DNA of 64,000 nucleotides, taken from the NCBI GenBank assembly GCA_040981125.1, contig JANRMQ010000015.1:1-64000 (forward strand), in the 5' to 3' direction. The position numbers were made by a program, and so were the translations under genes. Shown here in pieces: positions 53,304-60,724 of this stretch. The notes beneath the pieces were generated by a model. It had not been told where the DNA came from. It did no database searches and was given only the letters and a program-made list of their open reading frames with translations. How positions within the stretch are numbered: position 1 is the first letter of the stretch; the number at the start of each line of letters is the position of its first letter. The DNA is from DASSBQ01 sp040981125 (GTDB lineage Bacteria > Nitrospirota > Nitrospiria > Nitrospirales > Nitrospiraceae).

Positions 53304-53665
53304 AGTTTCTATTGCTGGTTCATCATAGCGAAGAGAACTTCTCGAAGTTCAGCGAGGCGACCAGGCGCGACATGCTTGCAGAATCCGTCCGGCTCACGCA
53401 CCAACTCCACGAAAACGGACAATACGTGCATGCCTCGCCTCTGCATCCGACGCCGACGACGGTTCTGGTGCGGGTACGTGATGGGAAATCCGTTGTAACA
53501 GACGGGCCGTTTGCTGAAACGCGGGAGCAGCTTGCCGGCTATTTCCTCGTCAATGCCAAGGACCGCGATGAAGCCGTCGCGATTGCAAGCCGGATTCCGG
53601 GTGCGCGTATTGGAACAGTCGAAGTGAGACCGGTGCGGGACATCGAAGGTCTGCCCGGTGAATGA
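53300..53665 (+). CDS. DGPF (YCII) domain protein 3
   Basis: A 121-residue YCII protein with DGPF at 68-71 followed by AETREQLAGYFLVNAKDRDEAVAIASRIPGAR. Its ATG overlaps the stop of the VOC gene (ATGA). The coupling to a VOC protein points to a common substrate or complex. It uses promoter P2 upstream of the VOC gene. Confidence 0.92.
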   Translation: MKFLLLVHHSEENFSKFSEATRRDMLAESVRLTHQLHENGQYVHASPLHPTPTTVLVRVRDGKSVVTDGPFAETREQLAGYFLVNAKDRDEAVAIASRIPGARIGTVEVRPVRDIEGLPGE

Positions 53666-53725
53666 AGAGCATATTTACAGCAAGTTGTGTCTGACCGGCC
53701 ATACGCTATACGTGTTTATCTCGCA

Positions 53726-53751
53726 TGTCGATTTGTAGAGCGGCGGCCGAC
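53726..53751 (+). promoter_or_regulatory. Putative ECF42 promoter P3 (TGTCGA-N16-CGAC)
   Basis: TGTCGA at 53726-53731 and CGAC at 53748-53751, spacer 16, TTT and TAATAG as flanks, 74 bases before DGPF gene 4. There are no competing gene starts in between. Confidence 0.75.
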
Positions 53752-53825
53752 TAATAGATACAGTGACCCGGATCGAGAGGAGCTCGCATGAGACTCTCAC
53801 CCTCACCTAAGTAAGGAGACATCGC

Positions 53826-54260
53826 ATGCGATTCATGATTTTCGTCAAAGCGACCAAGAATTCGGAAGCCGGCGTGATGCCGAACCAGGAACTCTTCACC
53901 GCCATGATGAACTACAATGAGGAACTGGTGAAGGCCGGCGTGATGCTGGGCGGCGACGGGCTCCAACCCAGTTCGAAAGGCGCCCGCGTCAAGTTCTCGG
54001 GAAGCAAGCGAACTGTGACGGACGGGCCTTTCACCGAAACGAAGGAACTCGTCGCCGGGTTTTGGCTCTGGCAGTGCAAATCGAAAGAAGAAGCGATCGA
54101 GTGGGTCAAGCGCTGTCCCAATCCAATGCCCGGGGAAGAGTCCGAGATTGAGATTCGCCAAATCTTCGAGGCGGATGACTTCGGCGCCGAGTTCACGCCG
54201 GCGCTCCGAGAGCAAGAGGAGCGTCTACGCGCGCAGGCCGAGCAGATTAAGCTTCCGTGA
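53826..54260 (+). CDS. DGPF (YCII) domain protein 4
   Basis: A 144-residue YCII relative with a longer C-terminal helix. DGPF stands at 66-69 (TVTDGPFTETKELVAGFWLWQCKSKEEAIEWVKRCPN), and the added tail (FEADDFGAEFTPALREQEERLRAQAEQIKL) is charged and helical. AAGGAGA lies seven bases before the ATG. The protein differs more from DGPF 1-3 than those do from each other, suggesting a distinct sub-group. Confidence 0.9.
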   Translation: MRFMIFVKATKNSEAGVMPNQELFTAMMNYNEELVKAGVMLGGDGLQPSSKGARVKFSGSKRTVTDGPFTETKELVAGFWLWQCKSKEEAIEWVKRCPNPMPGEESEIEIRQIFEADDFGAEFTPALREQEERLRAQAEQIKLP

Positions 54261-54292
54261 AAGGTTACTTGGGGCAGCCGGCTGGAAAGGAT

Positions 54293-54318
54293 TGTCGATT
54301 TCTGGATCCTCGTTCGAC
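54293..54318 (+). promoter_or_regulatory. Putative ECF42 promoter P4 (TGTCGA-N16-CGAC)
   Basis: TGTCGA at 54293-54298 and CGAC at 54315-54318, spacer 16, TTTC after the first box. It is 117 bases before the BNR-repeat gene. This is the only site without TA after CGAC. Confidence 0.7.
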
Positions 54319-54435
54319 CAAGAGAGAGAGCCGGTTCTCTCAAGGCTCACAGAAAACTCACGGTTAGGAAAAGGAGTTCAGTAAGCTTCAAATGACAACC
54401 GCCGCCGGCATAGCTGACATAGAAGGGAGTGGACA

Positions 54436-55620
54436 ATGAATTCGATACGGCTGCTCGTTGGGACACGGAAGGGCGCGTTTATTCTTACGTCCGATGGCAA
54501 GCGGAAACAGTGGGACGTCAGCGGCCCGTACTTTGCGGGTTGGGAAATGTACCACCTCAAGGGATCGCCGGCCGACTCTGATCGACTCTATGCGTCGCAA
54601 ACCAGCGGTTGGTTCGGTCAGATTATTCAGCGCTCGGATGACGGCGGCAAGACCTGGTATCAGCCTGGAACTCCTCCCGGTGAGCCGACCACGGCTCCAG
54701 ATGGTACGCCGAAGGGCGAGAGTAATAAATTCGTGTACGACACGTCCCCGGAAACCGGCAAACCGCTCACGACGCACCAGCACTATGACGGCACGCAACG
54801 TCCCTGGGAGTTCAAGCGGGTCTGGCATCTCGAGCCATCGCTCACGGATCCCAATACCGTCTACGCCGGTGTGGAAGATGCGGCCTTGTTTCGGTCGACG
54901 GACGGCGGGCAGACCTGGCAGGAGCTTGCCGGACTTCGCAGCGCAAAAGGTAACCTCTGGCAACCGGGCGCCGGCGGGATGTGTCTGCACACGATCATGT
55001 TGGATCAAAAGCATCCGGGACGAATCTTTATCGCGATCTCCGCGGCCGGGGTCTTCAGGACCGATGACGGCGGGCAGACCTGGCGGCCGGTGAACAAGGG
55101 GCTGAAGTCCCAATATGAGCTGCCGGACGCGGATGCCGAAGTCGGCCACTGCGTGCACCGAATCGCGATGCATCCATCGCGCCCGGACGTTCTCTTCATG
55201 CAAAAGCACTGGGATGTCATGCGCAGCGACGACGCCGGCGAATCGTGGCACGAGGTTAGCGGCAATTTGCCGACCGATTTCGGCTTTCCGATCGCCGTCC
55301 ATGCGCATCAGCCGGACACGATCTACGTGGTTCCTATCAAGAGCGACTCCGAACATTTTCCGCCGGATGGGAAGCTGCGGGTCTATCGAAGCCGGACAGG
55401 GGGGAATGAATGGGAAGCGCTTACGAAGGGCCTGCCGCAAGAAAACTGCTACGTCAATGTCTTGCGCGATTCAATGGCCGTGGATTCCCTCGATCCATGC
55501 GGCCTGTATTTCGGGACGACCGGCGGACAGATCTATGGATCGGCCGACGGCGGTGATACGTGGAATCCGATCGTCCGAGACTTGCCGGCGGTCCTCTCCG
55601 TCGAAGTCCAGATGCTTTGA
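54436..55620 (+). CDS. BNR/Asp-box repeat beta-propeller (exo-sialidase-like fold)
   Basis: The 394-residue protein has five Asp-box repeats: SDDGGKTW, STDGGQTW, TDDGGQTW, SDDAGESW and SADGGDTW, each at a blade end of a beta-propeller. No signal peptide is evident, so it is likely cytoplasmic, unlike secreted sialidases. The sialidase catalytic Arg triad is not obvious. Related proteins are annotated glycosyl hydrolase or BNR-repeat protein without proven activity. A MoaD/ThiS-like gene starts 22 bases after its stop. P4 lies upstream. Confidence 0.9.
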   Translation: MNSIRLLVGTRKGAFILTSDGKRKQWDVSGPYFAGWEMYHLKGSPADSDRLYASQTSGWFGQIIQRSDDGGKTWYQPGTPPGEPTTAPDGTPKGESNKFVYDTSPETGKPLTTHQHYDGTQRPWEFKRVWHLEPSLTDPNTVYAGVEDAALFRSTDGGQTWQELAGLRSAKGNLWQPGAGGMCLHTIMLDQKHPGRIFIAISAAGVFRTDDGGQTWRPVNKGLKSQYELPDADAEVGHCVHRIAMHPSRPDVLFMQKHWDVMRSDDAGESWHEVSGNLPTDFGFPIAVHAHQPDTIYVVPIKSDSEHFPPDGKLRVYRSRTGGNEWEALTKGLPQENCYVNVLRDSMAVDSLDPCGLYFGTTGGQIYGSADGGDTWNPIVRDLPAVLSVEVQML

Positions 55621-55642
55621 CGTGTCCATTTGAGGCAGACGA

Positions 55643-55942
55643 ATGATGATTCGAGTCGTGCTTCCCGCACATTTGCGGACTCTAGCGCGTGTCACCGGTG
55701 AGGTGACGGTCGATGTCAAGGGACAGGTGACACAGGATTCGGTCCTCAATGCGCTCGAGACTCGGTATCCGATGCTACGAGGGACAATCCGCGATCACGT
55801 GACGCGCAAGCGGCGCCCGTTCATCAGATTCTTCGCTTGCGAACAAGATCTGTCGCATGAAGCACCGGACTGCCCCCTGCCTCCCTCGGTCGCGACGGGA
55901 GCCGAGCCGTTTCTGATTGTCGGCGCCATGGCGGGGGGGTAA
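55643..55942 (+). CDS. MoaD/ThiS-like sulfur-carrier protein
   Basis: A 99-residue ubiquitin-like protein. It shows the fold order (RVVLPAHLRTLARVTGEVTVDVKGQVTQDSVLNALETRYPML) and ends in FLIVGAMAGG, with the C-terminal Gly-Gly that is adenylated and thiocarboxylated in MoaD/ThiS. It has no MoeB/ThiF partner nearby. The pairing with a BNR-repeat protein, 22 bases upstream, is unusual for a sulfur carrier but I have seen it in other genomes. A VOC gene follows. Confidence 0.88.
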   Translation: MMIRVVLPAHLRTLARVTGEVTVDVKGQVTQDSVLNALETRYPMLRGTIRDHVTRKRRPFIRFFACEQDLSHEAPDCPLPPSVATGAEPFLIVGAMAGG

Positions 55943-56000
55943 GAGACAGCCGATGTGGCAGCCGTTAGAACAACAACCACCAACCACCGAGGGTGATCGC

Positions 56001-56417
56001 ATGAGCACACAAACACAAACGCAATCCCAGAATCCACAAGACTCTCGTCCCGCCTCGAGCATCTGCTGGTTTGAGATCCCGGCGGATAATCCCGAACGGG
56101 CGAAGAGTTTTTACGGCTCGTTGTTCGGCTGGAAAATCGAATTGTTTCCGGGGATGACGGATTACTGGCACATCGATACCGGCGGCAGCGATGAGACGCT
56201 CGATGGCGGGTTGATCACGCGTAAGCATCCGAACCAACCCGTCACGAACTACATCGCCGTGTCTTCGGTGGACGAATCTGCCGCGAAGGTCGAGGAGCTT
56301 GGCGGCACAATTTGCAAGCCCAAGACGGCAGTCCCGCAAATGGGCTTCTTCGTCATTTGCCGGGATACGGAAGGAAACGAGTTCGCCTTGTGGGAAAAGA
56401 ATGAGCGTGCGAAGTAG
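56001..56417 (+). CDS. VOC-family protein 2 (glyoxalase-like)
   Basis: The 138-residue protein (ATG with GAGGG about eight bases upstream) shows one VOC half: SSICWFEIPADNPERAKSFYGSLFGWKIELFPGMTDYWHIDTGG and the second half VTNYIAVSSVDESAAKVEELGGTICKPKTAVPQMGFFVICRDTEGNEFALWEKN. The FEIPA and the later D-x-EGN motif are typical of the single-subunit glyoxalase/bleomycin-resistance relatives. The first 18 residues are a flexible Gln/Ser/Thr-rich tail. Confidence 0.9.
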   Translation: MSTQTQTQSQNPQDSRPASSICWFEIPADNPERAKSFYGSLFGWKIELFPGMTDYWHIDTGGSDETLDGGLITRKHPNQPVTNYIAVSSVDESAAKVEELGGTICKPKTAVPQMGFFVICRDTEGNEFALWEKNERAK

Positions 56418-56523
56418 GGGCTCCAAGAATCTCATTGTTGCTGAACCGGATTGAAACTCAGCCAAGCGCGCTGACAGAAGGTTGGATCATATTCGTCACC
56501 ACCTCAACTGCAAGGAGGCATCG

Positions 56524-57135
56524 ATGCGTTCCACACTGACTCTACTCACTTGTTTCTGTCTCATGATGACGGCGGTATCGGCGTCGGCCGAAGACAAGAA
56601 GCCAGCCAAAGAGATGGACCCGCAGGCGATGATGGAGGAGTATAAGAAGCTCGCCACCCCCGGCGAGCCCCATAAGCAGCTCGCGAGCTTGGCCGGCAGC
56701 TGGACCACGAAGACCAAAGAGTGGATGGAACCAGGCAAGCCGCCAATGGAGTCGTCCGGGTCCGTTGAGATGAAGACCTTGTTGGACGGACGGTTTATTC
56801 AGCAGGAGTTCACCGGCGATATGATGGGGCAGCCCTACAACGGCATAGGGACCACCGGATACGACAATCTTCGCAAGCGTTATGTCTCGACCTGGATGGA
56901 TTCCATGGGCACCGGGATCTTCACGATGGAAGGGAAGGCGAGTGCCGACGGCAAGACCATCACGTTGAAGGGCCAGCACGCCGAGCTTGGCGGAGGGCAG
57001 ATGTCGCACCGTGCCGTCTGGACCCTGGTGGACCCGAATACGCAAACATTTGTGATGTATGGCTCACACGGTCACGGCAAGGAACAGGGCAAGGAAATGA
57101 AGATGATGGAGATCACCTACACGAGGAAACAGTAA
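56524..57135 (+). CDS. DUF1579 family secreted protein
   Basis: The 203-residue protein has a signal peptide (RSTLTLLTCFCLMMTAVSASAE). It carries the DUF1579 fold: HKQLASLAGSWTTKTKEWMEPGKPPMESSGSVEMKTLLDGRFIQQEFTGDMMGQPYNGIGTTGYDNLRKRYVSTWMDSMGTGIF. This is a lipocalin-like beta barrel of unknown function. Start set by AAGGAGG before ATG. Lies in the same direction as the VOC and SDR genes. Confidence 0.9.
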   Translation: MRSTLTLLTCFCLMMTAVSASAEDKKPAKEMDPQAMMEEYKKLATPGEPHKQLASLAGSWTTKTKEWMEPGKPPMESSGSVEMKTLLDGRFIQQEFTGDMMGQPYNGIGTTGYDNLRKRYVSTWMDSMGTGIFTMEGKASADGKTITLKGQHAELGGGQMSHRAVWTLVDPNTQTFVMYGSHGHGKEQGKEMKMMEITYTRKQ

Positions 57136-57172
57136 AGGATCGGACAAAAAGAGCGCAGGTGGGAGCCGACAG

Positions 57173-58027
57173 GTGATCTGCGTCACTGGAGCGGGCGGAA
57201 CAGTCGGAGGCGAGCTGATCAAGCATCTCCACTCGGCGCATGTGCCGTTTCGCGCGGCGTATTTCTCGCCAGGGAAAGCGGAAGCGGCGCGTGCTCGAGG
57301 GATGGAGGCCGCCGTCATCGATTACCACCGCCCAGAGACGCTTCGAGCGGCATTTCAGGGCTGTGACAAACTGTTTCTCTTGGGGCCAAACGCACAGAAT
57401 CAAACAGAGCTCGAACTCAATGCCGTTGAAGCGGCAGAGCGGGTCGGAATACGGCACATCGTGAAGCTGTCCGTCATGGGTGCCGACGCCGAGGCATACG
57501 CCATCGCCTTGCTGCATCGCCCCGTCGAGAAGGCGATCGCATCGAGCGGCATCCCCTGGACCTTTCTCCGCCCAAACAGCTTCATGCAAAATGTCGTGAC
57601 CTACATGAGCGGCACGATCAAGGCCGAGGCGGCATTTTACAGCGCCAGCGGCGAGGGAAAGATCAGTCACGTAGACGTGCGCGACATCGTCGCCGTAGCG
57701 GTGGAAGCGCTCACCGGGTCTAACCACGTCGGCAAAGCATATACACTCACGGGACCCCAGGCGCTGACCTATGACGAGCTTGCAAACGAATTGTCGAACG
57801 CCGTCGGGCGTCCGATCAGGCACATCAATCTTCCACCTGCCGACCTGAAGAATGCGATGATCGCCGAGGGCATGCCCGAGGCGATCGCCGATCGAATGCT
57901 CGACCTGGAGCGGTACTATCGGGAGGGGCAGGCCGGCCTTATCACTCAAGACATCAAACAAATGACGGGGCGCGATCCGAGACGTTTTGCGGACTACGCG
58001 CGGCACGTTGCCTCTGCGCTGACATAG
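57173..58027 (+). CDS. NmrA-like NAD(P)-binding oxidoreductase
   Basis: The 284-residue protein starts at GTG and immediately shows the Rossmann motif ICVTGAGGTVGGELIKHL. It then has VIDYHRPETLRAAFQGCDKLFLLGP, IVKLSVMGAD and the NmrA-type IPWTFLRPNSFMQNVV. It belongs to the atypical SDR group that includes quinone oxidoreductase-2-like and NmrA proteins, so it may act as a redox sensor or reductase. No Tyr-x-x-x-Lys pair is present, which is normal for this group. The start is less certain because the Rossmann glycines come so early. Confidence 0.88.
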   Translation: MICVTGAGGTVGGELIKHLHSAHVPFRAAYFSPGKAEAARARGMEAAVIDYHRPETLRAAFQGCDKLFLLGPNAQNQTELELNAVEAAERVGIRHIVKLSVMGADAEAYAIALLHRPVEKAIASSGIPWTFLRPNSFMQNVVTYMSGTIKAEAAFYSASGEGKISHVDVRDIVAVAVEALTGSNHVGKAYTLTGPQALTYDELANELSNAVGRPIRHINLPPADLKNAMIAEGMPEAIADRMLDLERYYREGQAGLITQDIKQMTGRDPRRFADYARHVASALT

Positions 58028-58108
58028 AAGACAGGAGCGAATCATGAAAAACAAGGCAGCAGCGTCGATGTTCGCTTAGCAAAAGTCATCCAACATCAAG
58101 GACATACC

Positions 58109-58261
58109 ATGCCGCTCAAGAAAGCCACCGTCCTCATCGTCGGCGGAAGCTCGGGCATCGGACTTCGAAGTGGGCCGAAGCCATATTCAAAGGAAGTGGC
58201 AGGCCATATGCTTGTCTATGCACAGCCCTGCTTTAACCAGCTCATCAAGGGGAACAACTGA
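58109..58261 (+). pseudogene. Internally deleted SDR remnant, 50 residues
   Basis: MPLKKATVLIVGGSSGIGL is the nucleotide-binding N-terminus of a short-chain dehydrogenase. It is then joined to a short tail (HMLVYAQPCFNQLIKGNN) and stops. The whole catalytic domain is missing. The stop overlaps the next ATG (ATGA), so a peptide could still be translated and couple to the VOC gene. An 11-codon frame (MKNKAAASMFA) lies just upstream at 58044. Confidence 0.65.
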
Positions 58262-58743
58262 TGGCCAAGATCAAACAAAAGATTCAGACATTTCTCTGGT
58301 ACGACCACGAGGCTGAAGAGGCGGCGAATTACTACGTGTCCGTGTTCCCGGACAGCAGGATTATCTCGATCAGCCGCTACAACTCCGCCATACCGGACAA
58401 GAAAGGCTCGGTCATGATGTGCAAGTTCCAGCTTGCCGGGCAAGAATTTCTTGCGCTCAACGGAGGCTCGCAGGAGAAGTTCAATGATTCCATTTCACTG
58501 CTCGTAGAGTGCGAGACACAGGCGGAGATCGATGAACTCTGGAGCACGCTCACCGAAGGCGGTTCCGAGCGACCATGCGGCTGGCTGACCGACAAGTTCG
58601 GATTATCCTGGCAGATCGCTCCCACGAGGCTTCTCGAGCTTGTGCAAGATCCGGATGACACGAAGGCGTCGCAGGCGATGCAAGCCATGTTCTCGATGAA
58701 GAAGATCATCATCGCTGACATCGAGCGCGCGGTTCGGACTTAA
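58261..58743 (+). CDS. VOC-family PhnB-like protein 3
   Basis: A 160-residue PhnB-type VOC protein close to the one at 52809. Key segments are IQTFLWYDHEAEEAANYYVSVFPDSRIISISRYN, FLALNGGSQEKFNDSISLLVECETQAEIDELWSTL and CGWLTDKFGLSWQIAPTRLLEL. The sequence matches PhnB protein 1 in length and order, so the two are paralogues. Its start is coupled to the SDR remnant. Confidence 0.9.
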   Translation: MAKIKQKIQTFLWYDHEAEEAANYYVSVFPDSRIISISRYNSAIPDKKGSVMMCKFQLAGQEFLALNGGSQEKFNDSISLLVECETQAEIDELWSTLTEGGSERPCGWLTDKFGLSWQIAPTRLLELVQDPDDTKASQAMQAMFSMKKIIIADIERAVRT

Positions 58744-58952
58744 CGGCTTTGTGGGCAAGCATGTCGAATCACCGGACCAATGCCGCCGGCATCGCGGTGA
58801 GGCCTGGGACGCTGGTCGAAGCACTTGGCGGTTGAATAGGCGACGTCAGTGCGGCATGGTTTGATAGAGAACAGGAATCGACTTGAAACGTTGAAGTGAA
58901 GTGTACGAGCAACGACAACCACGACCACCTCGCACACGAGAGGGAAAAGGCC

Positions 58953-59003
58953 ATGAAGAACAAAGTCGTGTTGTTTGAAATCCCTGCCTGCGTCGGCTTT
59001 TAA
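58953..59003 (+). pseudogene. Truncated VOC gene start
   Basis: MKNKVVLFEIPACVGF and a stop, matching the start of the intact VOC gene at 60281 (MKNKVCFFEIPAS). An interspersed repeat begins 22 bases after the stop, which suggests that repeat insertion or recombination removed the rest. A decayed ECF42-like promoter stands 165 bases upstream. Confidence 0.65.
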
Positions 59004-59025
59004 GAAACAAAAGAATTCTAGGAAA

Positions 59026-59053
59026 GGCCTTCGACAAGCTCAGGGTGAACGGG
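59026..59053. repeat. Interspersed repeat of the TTCGACAAGCTCAGGGTGAAC type
   Basis: The sequence GGCCTTCGACAAGCTCAGGGTGAACGG is a common scattered bacterial repeat. It lies between the truncated VOC and the SDR gene. Only one copy is visible in this window. Confidence 0.6.
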
Positions 59054-59127
59054 TTATCAACGAAATTTGTGGGACGCAACACTAGGAATACTGAAATAAT
59101 GCATGACCCCGCAATAGAGATCCAGAC

Positions 59128-60042
59128 ATGAAGAAATCGCTGGCGGGCAAGGTGGCCTTAGTCGCTGGAGCGACGAGGGGCGCGGGTCGAGGGATCGCAA
59201 TCGAACTGGGTGCCGCAGGCGCGACAGTCTACGTAACGGGACGAACGACGCGGGACCAACCATCCGAATATGCTCGTCCGGAAACCATAGAGGAAACGGC
59301 GGAGCTTGTGTCGGCATCCGGCGGCGCAGGCATCGCGGTCCGAGTCGATCATCTGGTCCCAGACGAGGTTGAGGCGTTGGGCCATCGCATCCGAACCGAG
59401 CAAGGTCGCCTCGACGTAATCGTGAATGATATTTGGGGCGGAGAGAACCTCAAGGAATGGGACACACCCGTCTGGAAGCATAATCTCCCGAATGGGTTGC
59501 GCTTGCTGAGGCTCGGTATCGAGACGCATCTGATCACGGCCCACCATGCCTTGCCGCTCCTGATCGAGCAACCAGGGGGGCTCCTTGTCGAGGTGACGGA
59601 CGGTACGGCCGAGTATAACGAGCAACATTACAGGATCAACCCGTTCTATGACCTGGCGAAGGTCGCTGTGACGCGTATGGCGTGGGCGCACGCCAAGGAC
59701 CTCGCGCCGTACGGCGCGACCTCGGTCTCCATCACGCCAGGCTGGTTGCGGTCGGAGATCATGCTGGAGGCGTTTGGCGTGACTGAAGAAAATTGGCGGG
59801 ATGCAACAGTAACGGTGCCGCATTTCGCGATTTCCGAGACTCCCCGGTTCATCGGCCGCGCCGTGGCGGCCCTTGCGGCTGATCCGAACCATTCGCGCTG
59901 GAACGGACAATCGCTTTCCAGCGGACAATTGGCGCAGGTCTACGGCTTCACCGATCTCGACTGCAGCCGGCCCGATGCGTGGAGGTACCTCGTCGAAGTT
60001 CAGGACGCAGGCAAACCCGCTGATGTCACAGGCTATCGCTGA
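59128..60042 (+). CDS. Short-chain dehydrogenase/reductase
   Basis: The 304-residue protein has the SDR glycine motif VALVAGATRGAGRGIAIELG (TGxxxGxG variant), DVIVNDIWGGENL (in place of the usual NNAG) and a catalytic region ending in YRINPFYDLAKVAVTRMAW with Tyr-x-x-x-Lys as YDLAK. The distal tail SGQLAQVYGFTDLDCSRPDAWRYL is longer than usual. The substrate cannot be predicted. It follows an interspersed repeat by 75 bases. Confidence 0.9.
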   Translation: MKKSLAGKVALVAGATRGAGRGIAIELGAAGATVYVTGRTTRDQPSEYARPETIEETAELVSASGGAGIAVRVDHLVPDEVEALGHRIRTEQGRLDVIVNDIWGGENLKEWDTPVWKHNLPNGLRLLRLGIETHLITAHHALPLLIEQPGGLLVEVTDGTAEYNEQHYRINPFYDLAKVAVTRMAWAHAKDLAPYGATSVSITPGWLRSEIMLEAFGVTEENWRDATVTVPHFAISETPRFIGRAVAALAADPNHSRWNGQSLSSGQLAQVYGFTDLDCSRPDAWRYLVEVQDAGKPADVTGYR

Positions 60043-60139
60043 CAGAGGTGGAAAATGAGGCCGCGCCACCGGCGGACGGGCCTGCGACGCGAAGTTTGAT
60101 CCGCTCGTGGGACACCGGACGAGATGGCATCTGTGCCGT

Positions 60140-60165
60140 TGTCGATTCGGCGGTTCTTACTCGAC
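60140..60165 (+). promoter_or_regulatory. Putative ECF42 promoter P5 (TGTCGA-N16-CGAC)
   Basis: TGTCGA at 60140-60145 and CGAC at 60162-60165, spacer 16, TT after the first box and TATAG after the second. It stands 115 bases before the VOC gene at 60281. A stem-loop and a repeated arm overlap its second box. Confidence 0.75.
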
Positions 60166-60194
60166 TATAGAGTAAGAACCAAAGAGTAAGAACC
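60152..60194. repeat. Inverted repeat with a duplicated right arm
   Basis: GGTTCTTACTC (60152-60162) pairs with GAGTAAGAACC (60170-60180) around a 7-base loop. The right arm is repeated at 60184-60194. The left arm covers the end of the P5 spacer and the first base of its CGAC box. It could be a regulatory hairpin or a slippage duplication. Confidence 0.7.
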
Positions 60195-60280
60195 GAGAAG
60201 AGGGACGCTCACATACAAAGAGCAACCACATTCGATTCATGGTCGTGGTCACAGCCACGAGAACAAGAAAGGGATTGAAC

Positions 60281-60661
60281 ATGAAAAACAAAGTCTGTTT
60301 TTTTGAGATCCCGGCATCGGATGTCAACAAGGCCAAAACGTTTTATGAAACGGTGTTCGACTGGAAGGTGGAGTTGGAGGGCAACGAAGGCGCCATGGCG
60401 CTCACCACGGCGGCCGACAAAAATTACAATCCAACCGAGCCTGGCGGTATCAATGGAGGCTTTTATACACGCAAATCCAAAGATGACCATCCATCAATGG
60501 GCGTTGAAACTGATTCGATCGACAACACGCTCAAGGCCATCCACAAAGCAGGCGGGAAAGTAGTGACGCCGAAACATTCCATCGGGGAATGGGGCTTTAT
60601 GGCGGACTTTGCGGATCCGGAGGACAATGTGATGACTCTCTGGGAAAAGCCGAGGAAATGA
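60281..60661 (+). CDS. VOC-family protein 4 (glyoxalase-like)
   Basis: A 126-residue VOC protein read from the ATG before KNKVCFFEIPASDVNKAKTF, with GGIN, EWGFMADFADPEDNVMTLWEKP at the end. Residues 1-65 and 66-126 are the two beta-alpha-beta-beta-beta halves. Close to VOC protein 2 in style. P5 precedes it by 115 bases, and an SRPBCC gene follows 64 bases later, probably in one transcript. Confidence 0.9.
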   Translation: MKNKVCFFEIPASDVNKAKTFYETVFDWKVELEGNEGAMALTTAADKNYNPTEPGGINGGFYTRKSKDDHPSMGVETDSIDNTLKAIHKAGGKVVTPKHSIGEWGFMADFADPEDNVMTLWEKPRK

Positions 60662-60724
60662 ATCTCAAGATCTAAATGAAGCGGTCAAATATGAGCACTC
60701 TCGCCAATCGAAGGAGACGTAGTC

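Noticed and set aside
57785..57812. TGTCGA and CGATC about 15 bases apart inside the NmrA-like gene
   Set aside because: Within coding sequence, no TT after the first box, and the next gene start is 300 bases away.
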